From contig NW_022145609.1 of NCBI RefSeq assembly GCF_000002235.5, forward strand, positions 28,853,153 through 28,917,152: a DNA stretch of 64,000 bases, written 5' to 3'. Of the stretch, positions 15,201-27,200 are shown in pieces. Within the stretch, counting starts at the first letter, position 1. Each line of letters begins with the position of its first letter. This stretch comes from Strongylocentrotus purpuratus (taxonomy: Eukaryota > Echinodermata > Echinoidea > Camarodonta > Strongylocentrotidae). The notes under the pieces are model-generated. The model was not told where the DNA came from. It worked only from the letters and a program-made list of their open reading frames with translations, and searched no databases. The position numbers and the translations under genes were made by a program.

Positions 15201-18200
15201 TACAAATTTTCCCAAGAAACCGCCTATTAATTGATATATTTGGTAAATTATTATATCTATATAGACCTGATAGATATTGTGCACGTGTCGCGCACGTGTC
15301 GCGCACATGTCACGTAGTTACATCTTTCTGTATACAGTGCTTGTAACTTTACCAAGACTGGGCCAAATTTCTTATCATTTTGATGATTCCAGAACCTTGC
15401 AGTACACACCAATACTTATATGCTAGATGATCCTTTTCTGATCGATTTCACAACATTTCTTTCACAATGCAATCGCATGACCATAACTGGCCTTTATCTT
15501 TAACAGGAATGTCAATAACGGCTTGTGTAGCTGTGAAGTGGTAAACTTCTTTTTTTACATGTAAAATAAATGGCAACACCCTGCAACAAAGGTCCTACAT
15601 ATTTTCAAAGCTCTGAGCAACAGAAGGGTTAATTAGCATATTACACCTGCGTCATCATACAAAAAGCCCCCATAGTTTACCACTTCATATTTGGACGAGG
15701 CTTACAACAGTAAGAGCTATATATAGCAGGCCTTAAATTTCAATATTTTAAGTCAAGGCCACTTTTCTGAAGGGCAAATTCCTATATTACAGCACAAATA
15801 GGAAGAATTGGAAAGGGCACAATTCTCCAAGGCCAATGAGAGGGGCATTGAGGCCAATCAAAAGAGCATTCACGGCCATGGCCTTGATGGCCTTGGATTA
15901 ATTTAAGCCCTGGTATAGTATGGTACATGTTTTGTGAAACAGCCAATAAGTAAATGAATAAGTTTTCCAAAAGCCCAACACATCCAAACATGTGATGCTA
16001 TAGGGTCATAGCTGTGTTATACAAAATGCTGTGAACAAAATATGACCATTGAAAACACACAATAACATTTGATCAATCTTCTATCATTTTCATGATACAG
16101 AAAGTTTGGTTTATGTGGCAAGTATACGGTACATGAAATCACCATATGCTGTTGGGAGTTTATCAGAATATAAACCAAAATGTATGATTCAAACTTGTAT
16201 GTTTTTCGTTTCATTGTTTTTAGAATATATTTCATATTCACATGTAGTTGCAAATTGGATTACTGATGACTGTAAAATGGTTTGATATCATACTAGAAGC
16301 TCTAATAATCACATGCATTGTAGCATTGAGTATGGGATGTATTTGGGAGTGTAAAGGAAAACTGTCACCAAACTAAAAAGGCTAGGGTAATATGAGAGCG
16401 CAATGTTACCAGCATCTTTATAAATGTACATGTACATTCAAAATATCAAATTAACTCTGCACCTCAAACATACCGGTAATAAAGAGGAGTAAAATAATAC
16501 AGAAAAGATTAGTGCACCCAAAACCTAAATTAATACATCGAACTAAGCACAAGTTCTATGATCAATCTGTTATTAAAATAAAACCGAATGCTGACAAAAT
16601 GATGGACAAAAATTGACTGGGGTTGTCCTGAAATGAGAAATGTTAAATCTTGCTGATCATGATCAGACTAGTTATTAGAAATTGAAATCCAAATTCCAAG
16701 ACTTCAAGCATACATGTACATCCCTCTGCCTAATTACATAGGCTTTGTCATTAACTGAGCATTTTCTCTCCTTTGACTTGTGCCTTGTGCCATGTTCAGT
16801 TTTGAAAAGATGCAGGCGTGCTCTCAAGATGAATGTTTGTTTAAAGTCCGGTAAAATCCCACAGTGACAATTGTGAACATATGGTTACCGGTAGTCTATT
16901 TTGACCTAGGTTAGTGGCTTGGTGCTACGAGTCGCACAACAATATGATGGTGAGCAATAAACCACAGATCGTGCATCATTCCAAAGCTTTAAAAAACAAA
17001 ACATCAGTAATGGTATGTTAGATGCTGCTTATAAGTATGGTGGTGTAGATATATAGTAGGCTTATGGTTGCACCATGTGAAAAGGACTGTTGGTAATCTT
17101 TCTTTCCTGATTGTGTGTACATGTAGTCCTAAAAGGACTGTTGGTAATCTTTCTTTCTTGATTGTGTGTACATGTAGTCCTAAAAGGACTGTTGGTAACT
17201 TCCTTGAGCTGACAGTTCTAAAGAGAACTATAGCGCTGGTTAGAGAGGATGGGTGGTAGGAGGGGTAGTAGGAGGGGCTATAACGTTTCAAACAGGTTGA
17301 CTGTCCGTCGTCAGGAGTGGGGAATAGCTGATATGCGTGAGGATAAGTCACCGGATTGCGACGTGGGGTGCTATACGTGTCCTAGTGGGTGACTCAAGCC
17401 AGGTGCTATAGTTCTCTTGAGATCTATAAGCTCAAGAAAGATTACCAACAGTCCTTTTCAGGACTACACACACTCAAGAAAGAAAGATTACAGACAGTCC
17501 TTTTCAAGACTCCCCAATCCTCCCCCCCCCCCCCTCTCACATGGTGCAATTGTACGCCTACTGTATAATGGTATATTGTATAATAGGTCTTCTACACATA
17601 AAAATATGTGAGGAATATATATATATATATGTAGTGAGTGCAGATGGATGCCATAATCCATTGTACAGTATACATTGATTAGTAAATCCGATGAGATAGG
17701 GTTAGGATGAGATGGGGTTGGGATTAAAGAGTTAAAAGACCATGCAGACACAATTTACTGCATGCATTACATGCAAAACAGCTAGAAGGCATAAATCATA
17801 TTATGGATGGATGATGTCACAAGTGTTAGTGGCCATGCAGGATATGAAGACTAATGTAATTTCTACAGCATTGTCACCTTCATATCCAGTTGAACATTCA
17901 CACTCATAGCGGTTGATCAGATCAAGACATGTAGCTCCATTCTTACAAGGAGAGCTTTCGCATTCTTGGATATCAGTCTGGCATTCTGCTCCTTCATACC
18001 CATCAACACATGTACACTGATATCCATTGAATTGATCCACGCAGCTTGCTCCGTTCACACATGGTGAGCTCTCGCATTCATCTGCTTCCGCATCACAAGT
18101 GACTCCTGTGTAACCTGGGCTGCAGCTACACGAAAACATGTTATTTCCATCTATGCAAAGGGCCCCATTTAGACAGGGATTGCTGCTGCACTCATCAATG

Positions 18201-21200
18201 TTAATCCTACAGTTGGTTCCATCAAAACCACTAGCACAGCTGCACAGGTAACCATTGACGACATCTTCACAGGTGGCCCCATTTTCACAAGGAACACTCT
18301 GGCACTCGTCAATGTCAAGTTCACATCGTGCACCTTGGTAACCCGGAAGACATGAGCAGATGTATCCATTAGCAGCATCTAAGCAGGTGGCGTTGTTCTG
18401 GCATGGACTAGACAAACATTCATCTACATCGATTTCACAGAGATCCCCTAAGAAACCTGCAGTACACAGACAGGCATAGCCAGCGAGACCCTCCTGACAG
18501 AATGCCCCATTCAGACAGGGATTACTTTCACATTCATTGATCTCAGTCTCACAGAATGTTCCAGCGTACCCAGGTAAACACATACATGTGTAACCCGCTA
18601 TACCATCCATGCAGTCTGCTCCATTCTGACAGGGGTTGGAATCACATTCATCAATGTTTTCAGCGCACAGTATTCCAGAGAACCCTGAAGCACATTGGCA
18701 GGTGTATCCCGCAATAATGTCAGTACAGTCTGCTCCATTGAGGCATGGATTACTAGCGCATTCATCAAGATCATCATCACAGACTGATCCAGTGTAACCC
18801 TCAGGACAGACACATCTAAAGCCATTCACCTCATCCTCACAGGTGGCACCATTTCTACAAGGTTGGCTGAAGCATTCATCAATGTTGTCTTCACAGATGA
18901 TACCCTGAAACCCTGCTGCACATTGGCACTGATAACCATTCAGGTAGTCTTGGCAGTTAGCTCCATTCAGACATGGATCCGATGCACACTCGTCGCTGTC
19001 AAGCTCACAGTTTGCACCTTCATAGCCAGTTGGGCAGTCACATACATAACCAGCTACCATATCCGTACAGGTAGCTCCGTTCTGACATGGTGAACTCCCA
19101 CACTCATTGACCTCATTGGCACAGGTAGTCCCGAAGAATCCTGGTGCACACAGACAGTTGTATGTGTTGACCAAGTCTTGACACGTGGCATCGTTCAAGC
19201 AGGGGCTGCTGGAACATTCATTGATCTCCAAATCACAATTTCTTCCAGAGTATCCTGCTTCACATTGACATTCGTAGCGACCAATGAAATCCATGCATGT
19301 ACCTCTGATGCATGGGCTGGAGGCACATTCATCTATTTCTGTTTCACACATAAGACCTTGATAGCCTAGTGTGCAGTTACAAGAGAACTGTCCAATCCTA
19401 TCAAGACAAGCACCATTTATGCAAGGGTTACTTTCACATTCGTCTATATCCTCTTCACAATTGGTCCCTGTAAACCCATCCAGGCAGATGCATGCGTATT
19501 GATTGATCATGTCTTGGCACTCAGCTCCATTCTGGCAGGGAGCACTAGCACAGTCATTAATGTTGGTTTCACAACGCTCTCCCTGGAAACCAGGTAAACA
19601 GTCACATTCAAACCGATTTATCATATCTGAACACTGTCCTCCATTAGCACATGGACTTGAAGCACATTCGTTGATTTCTGACTCGCAGTGTACACCTGTG
19701 TACCCTGAAGCACACGCACAGATGTAGCTTGCAATCTCTTCAAGACAAGTAGCCCCATTTTGACAAGGATCACTGGAGCACTCTATGATCTCACTGCTAC
19801 ACTCAGAACCTTGGAAACCTGGAGGGCAGAGGCAACGATAAGAGTTGACTAGATCACTGCAGGTAGCCTCATTGGAGCATGGGTTACTGGAGCACTCATC
19901 GATATTTATCTCACAAAATGTTCCGTTGAATCCTTCAAGGCAAGAACATGAATACCCGTTGATTCCTTCCTCACAAGTTGCACCATTTCGGCAAGGATTA
20001 CTAGCACATTCCTCAATGTCAGCTTCACAGTTGGTACCCTGGAAACCGGGCGTGCATTCACAGGTATATCCAGCGATAAGATCACGGCATGAAGCACCAT
20101 TCTGACATGGGTCACTGTCACATTCATTGATGTCGGTGGCACATGTTAGACCAGTGTATCCTGGAAGACATACACATACAAAGAGATTGACAAAGTCCAT
20201 ACATGTTGCTCCGTTTTCACAGGGATCAACGTCACATTCATCAAAATTTGTTTCACACTCATCACCTAAGTAGCCTGGCAGACAGTCACATCTGTAAGAA
20301 TTGATCAAATCCACACAGGTAGCTTGGTTTTGGCATGGTCCACTGCTGCATTCATCAATATCCATTTCACATTCTATTCCCTGGAATCCTTGAGGGCATC
20401 GACAATTGTATCTACCAATTTGGTCTTCACATGTAGCTCCATTCCGGCAGGGATCGCTGTCACACTCCTGAATGTTCACCTCACAGTTGATACCGGAGAA
20501 GCCAAAAAGACAGGAGCAGTTATACCCACCAATCAGATCAGTGCATTGGCCTCCATTCTGGCATGGCGTGCTCGCACATTCGTTGATTTCAGTTCCACAG
20601 TGAACACCAGTATAACCTATCGGACAGGTGCAAGTGTATCGTGCAATTTCTTCATTGCATGTTGCTCCATTCATGCAAGGTCCACTAGCACACTCCAGTA
20701 CTTCTGTCCCACATCTATCCCCCATGAATCCAGCTCCACAGGTGCAGCTGAAGGCTCCGATCAAATCATTACAGATGCCCCCGTTTTCACATGGAGTGCT
20801 GTTACATTCGTTGATTTGGGTCTCACAATGGCTGCCCGTGTATCCAAGAACGCAATCACAGACATATCCATTGACTTCATCTCGGCAGGCTGCTCCGTTC
20901 CTACATGGTAAGCTAAGACATTCCTGAATGTTCTGTTCACATCTATCCCCTTGAAATCCTGGTGCACAGTCACATCTAAACCCATTGATCTGGTCAATGC
21001 AAGTCGCTCCATTCTGGCAATTGCTATTGATACAATCATCAATATCTGTCTCACAGTCGATCCCTGTGTATCCTTCTACACATTCACAGATGTAACCGTT
21101 GAACTCATCTCTGCAGACAGCCTCATTCAGGCAAGGGTTGCTCTGACATTCATCTATCTCTGTCTGGCATCTCTCTCCTTCGTAACCAGATGCACACCGG

Positions 21201-24200
21201 CAGACATAACCATTCACACCATCCATGCAAGTTGCACCATTGATGCAGGGGTCACTCGAGCACTCGTCGATGTTCGTTTCACAGAGCTGACCGGTAAAAC
21301 CAGGAAAACAATCACAGACAAAGCCATTGACAATGTTTCTACAAGATGAATCAGTGCTACAAGGTTGTGAGAGACACTCATTAATCTCATCCTGACAGTT
21401 TGTATTAGTGTAACCTGATAGACAGGTACATGTATAGCCATCTATTGCATCCTGACAGGTAGCACCGTTCACACATGGAATGCTAGTACATTCATCAATG
21501 TTCATATCACAGGTTGCACCAGTAAATCCTGGAGGGCATATACATTGGAATCCATTGACTCGATCCATGCAAGTTGAGCCAGCACTGCATGGTGTACTGG
21601 AGCACTCGTTGATGTTCTGTTCACAGTTTGAACCTAAAGAAAGTGGAAGAATATTGTCAATACAATCGTGTCAAATTTGATACAGAATGGAAGTTGTTCA
21701 TTTCAGATTAATGTTGTAACATGGTGTTCAAAGAGACTAACAATAAATCCTTCAATTTGGTTTGAAATTTATATTTGTGTAATATCAATCATTATCACTT
21801 AACTTGACTGCATTTGATGTAGAGAACAGACAGCAAAAAAGTGAATCAAATGTCATCTCCTCCAAACACAAAATATAAAAGTATGAGGGTGCCAATGCAA
21901 ACTGCAATTCATGTCTCAGATTGATCTTGAAATAATGTCATTACGTCTAGAAAGAAACAAAAAGCTTTTCATAAAAAACAAGCAAACTGAACAACTTCAA
22001 GAACACATGAAATCAATTCACTACAAACCCAATCCCATGTGCATAAAATCATTACATTATTATCCCATTTTCAGAATGATGGAATACGCTACACAACATT
22101 GATCAATTCACAGCAAAATTATACAGATCAACATTCAGTAAACTTCAAGAAAATAATACATTTCTATGATTTAAACTTAGGCTTAGTCAGTATCCTTATA
22201 GTACATCCAGCAGATACACAGCTTGGAAGGAATCAACATTACAGGTGTATATATCTGCTTAATGAGCTGAGGCAGCTACTTTCAAGCTGTTTTGATAAAA
22301 AATAAATACACTGAGAAGAAACTGAACCCTCAGATGAGAGAGATTTGGGACCAATATAAGTTGAGACAATAATATTATACTCCAATCATGTCTTCTTTAC
22401 TCTTATAAGGATAAATAAACAAATATACTTAGTCATGATCGCAAATAAGAATGTTACACTCGAATCATCATTTAATCTTGGGCTTATGTAATGTCACCTC
22501 TTTAGAGTTTTGATAATGAGTTATCATAACAAACTTTCTAGCCCGCATTAAATCATTGCATTGTGATAATTGTTGCCAAATCAATACCATAATGGCTATT
22601 TGCATATAGTGCAGCAACCTGTATCATCAGAATCCTTTCATGATCTACACAATAACTTTAACCATATGGAATGCTGCTACATAAATCTCACATGCATCTA
22701 TATTCTTTTGTTCAATAAATAATATTTGTGAAGATATACAAACCTGTAAATCCAGGTAGACATTGGCAGGTATAAGACATGATGCCATCCAGGCAAGTAG
22801 CTTCATTAAGACAAGGATCAGAATCACATTGATCACCATCAGATTCACAGTTCACTCCAAACCAGCCTTCGCTACAAGTACATCTGTATTCGTTGATGCC
22901 ATTGATGCAGGTTGCTGTCATAAATAGAAAAAAAAAAAAAATTAAATCAACTGTGCCCCAAAACAGACTTATGAGGTTTCCTGATATGACTTTGTATCAT
23001 AAAGATCATGTTCAGGGGCCTGTCTTATAAACAGTTGATATCAATCGCAACTTGTTTGCGATTGATATCAATCACAACTACTGGTATGTACATATTAGAT
23101 ATAGGGGACTGTAAACTTGCTATTGATTGGAGGACTTGCGATTGATTTGGATCAATCGTAACTCTTTATAAGACAGGGCCCAGATCTATAATTCTAAGAG
23201 TAGCAATGATCGGCTTTGACATACTGCTGATGGAACAAAGATGAGGAAGACAAAAAATTGATCATTTGAATACTTCATTTTCATCTTAGGAAATCCACAA
23301 ATTTGAGGCAGAATATATTTTCAAAAGACCATGAATTGAGTCATACAGCAATGATAAATCTATTCAATGCCACATTGATTTTTTTTTCTTAAGTAGTGCA
23401 GCAATGATATTACAAAATCCCCTTATAGATAATGGCCGATGAGTGCCATGGCATCTGTACTTCTTTGAAAAATCAAAATAAATTGTCAAAACTCAATGAG
23501 AAAGCACCTAAAAACAACAGAAGTTTGGACAATAACACAGGAATACCTGAATAAATACCGCAAGTTTTCTGCAAGTTAATTGAAACTGTAAATGGTGAAC
23601 TGGTTGTAAAATTGATCATGATTTTTGTTGTTGTTACATTTAAAAAAAAATTATTGACAACTCAGTCACTAGCATTATAAATTGCAAATAAAGCATAATG
23701 AAGTACCTGTAGTAAATTAATATCTGTAACATTTTCCTTTGCGTCATGAAAACCATATAGAACACAAATAGGTGAGAATTTAAAATTTCTACAGAAGGCG
23801 TTACATAATATTTCAATAAAATTTCAAAATGGATAAATCTTTTCGCATTCAAAATACACATGTATTATGGTACCAGGTTTGTTACAGTAATAACACAAAT
23901 CGTTTTCTTTGATTTTCCATTTGAATATATTAACAGGTGTTGGTAAAATATTATACATAAATTTAAAGTTGAATTGTATCAAGTAATTATCACAAACATA
24001 TTTCAATTAAAGTAACCACAGAGAATCACACTTAATAAAAAAAATTGTCTGTAAAGTTTTGTTCCAGAAATCTACCCCATTAGATGGTTTTTTAATAAAT
24101 TTTACGAGTTCTGTAGATATTTGTTTCACAGTAATACAGTGTATTGATAATTCAAGACTATTTAAATTTAAATTAGAATATATCATTGATTTTTGTTTGT

Positions 24201-27200
24201 AATCTTTAAAATCATATACTTGTTTGCCATAAAATTAATCATGATGACATACTAAGATATATCTAAGACAGGAGTGTATGTAAGCAAGCAATATTATATT
24301 ACCTTGATTCAGACATGGATCACTGATGCACTCATCAAATTCATCGATCTCACAGTTTAATCCTCTAGTCCCGGTGAGACAGACACACTGATAAGCTCTG
24401 ATCAGATCCACACATGTAGCCCCATTCACACAAGGATTACTGGTACATTGATTGCCATCTACTGCACAGTTGACGCCGCTGAATCCATCGATACAACGAC
24501 AGGTGTATCCATTCATCTCATCTTCGCATTCTCCTACATAGGATTACAAATAGTGGATAATATTCATAAACATAACAGATTAAGATTTTACGATTTGAGT
24601 TTTTATGATTTTAATGCCTGATCTTAAAGATAAACTTGAGTTCTGGTAAAAAAAAAAAGGAAATGAATTCTCACAGAATCAAATGAAACTTACACTGAAT
24701 GTTCAAGATTACAAATAAATGTCATGTGCCAAACAATTTTGGAAGAAAATATATACTGGCTGAGTAATGAGCAAAGAAAGATAAGGAAATCAAGGTATAG
24801 TAGCCCCGACACCATTTGTGTAGTCCCATATACATCTTTCTGTGTACAGTTCTTGTTACTTTACCAAGACTGGGCCAAATTTATTATGATTTTGATGAAT
24901 CCAGAACCTTGCAGTACACACCAATACTTACATGCTACATGATCAACTTTTTCTTATCCATTCCACACCTTTTCTTTCACAATGCAATCGCATTATTACC
25001 AGAACTCACCTTTATCTTTATGCTACCTCATAATGCAGGTGGCTTACAAGCACTGTATTTACATGTTTTATTGTCACCTCACAATATCATTTCTTTGAAG
25101 GCTTGATAATATAATTGATTGAAACTTACATTCTACAACAAGATCATTGAAATCTAACTGTCATCAAATGATCAAGTTAGAACTGAGAATAACACTGGCA
25201 TTTTCATCTGAACGAACCGCAAGAAAATAAATCACAATGTGTGCCTATTATCAATCAATTATTACTATTACCAAACAGTTGTAACTAGTTGAATCTTTTA
25301 TTATTTGGAGGTACTGGAGTAAAGTGGAGTAATGGAACTTTAGTATTCTCAGCAAATATCTAAGCAATTACTGTTATATTCTAAACACAAATAATTTCTA
25401 TAACAGTATGCAATCTTCAAGATCTTGTTAGAATATATCAGAACGCAAGAGAAAGAGAGGTAAAGAGAGGGAAAGAAAGAAACAAAGAAAGTGGGAGTGT
25501 GAAATAGAGATAGAGAGGTAATAATAATGGGTTCTTGTAAAGCGCTCATGTCAGTCAGATTTGACTCTCCTGGCGCTCCTGATTATAACCCTGGCTTTAA
25601 CACGGCGCTCTAGCATTTCAAGGAATAAATTCCTGGTTCCATGACACATGCTCCGCCGACGATTGCTCCGCCGACATTTACTCCGCAAAACGCGACAATT
25701 GCTCCGCGACATTTGCTCCGCGACATTTGCTCCGACGTCAAATGCTCTGCCGACAGGTGCTCCGCCGTCAGTTGCTCCGCCGACAATTGCTCCGCCGACA
25801 GATGCTCCGCCGACAATTGCTCCGCCGACAATTGCTCCGCCGTCAATTGCTCCGCAAAACGCGACAATTGCTCCGCCGACATTTGCTCCGCCGACATTTG
25901 CTCCGCCTGAAGCGACACTTGCTCCGCCGACATTTGCTCCGCCGACATTTGCTCCGCCGAAAGCGACACTTGCTCCGCCGACATTTGCTCCGCCGACATT
26001 TGCTCCGCCGACATTTGCTCCGCCGACAATTGCTCCGCCTGAAGCGACAATTGCTCCGGTGACATTTGCTCCGCCGATAATTGCTCCGCCGATAATTGCT
26101 CCTCCGATAATTGCTCCGCCGACAATTGCTCCGCCGATATTTGCTCCGCTCAAAAATTGCCCCGTAAAATACAAAGGCTACTACGACAATTGTTGCTCCT
26201 CCCCAAAAGTACCCCTTAAAAGACAATGCTCCGCCAACAATAAAATTGCTCTCCGATCCAAAAGTGCGGCCTCTTGGAAGATATGAATGCTCCTCTGGTA
26301 ATTAGTGCAATAAATGCTCAGCCGTTTTTTGCTATTCCCCATGTTTGATTAAAAAGAGAAAATCAAGTTATAGCTCCTTATGCAAGTTCTCCGGCGAAAG
26401 ATAATTACTCAAAATAAGTTTCATGTATTACTCATTAGCTGATCCAAAGCTAAAGGCTATATCTCTCTCTTTCTCTCTTGCTCCTCCTTTTCATTTTAAA
26501 CCCTTTTTTTTGTCTTCTTGGCTCTTTTCTTCCCTCTCATGCTATTTGTCTGTTTTCAATTTCACCACTTCTTCTCTTCTCCCCCTCTCGAGTTCTATTT
26601 CTCTCGTGAAATTGTAACGTAATGTAGTACATTCTTGTTTAGAATAGTATTTTCAATAATATCCAGTCCGTTTTCTATAGGTTTCTTTCCTTCAGTTAAG
26701 TGTATGTAGCTTTACTATAATTATATATATATATATATATATATTAGTGTGTAAAACACCCCGTCTCATTCGAATACTTTGTTTTCACTGACTTTAAGGA
26801 ACTCACGGAGCCACCGGAAGAAGAGCAATTGGCTTATTATGAAGAACTAACATCAAACTGCAACAGAATGATTTGTATAAATGGGAATAAGCAGAAAGGC
26901 TACCATCTAATTTTCCCGTCTGAATGGGTTCTCTTCTCTACGTATAAGTGCCCTTCAAAGCTTATTTTGATCCCTCTCCTGTTGTTTTCTAGAACTTCCA
27001 TGATGAACTAGTACATTGTAGTAAGATGCATGTGCTTGCTTGCATTGAGGTTATTTCAGGTCTTACATATTGACGAGCTGTTTGAAATTAACTAGGAGGT
27101 ATGCGCGTATTGGGGAATGTGGCTTGCTGCTCTACTTTTTTTTTTAAACTTCTCACGACATGTAATGAGTGTTTAGTGTACATTATATGGGACGTACAGT

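Noticed and set aside
25551-26286. Long open readings of 111 to 212 codons on both strands
   Set aside because: They are the frames of a 15-bp satellite without stop codons; no domain, no splice context and equal openness in competing frames.
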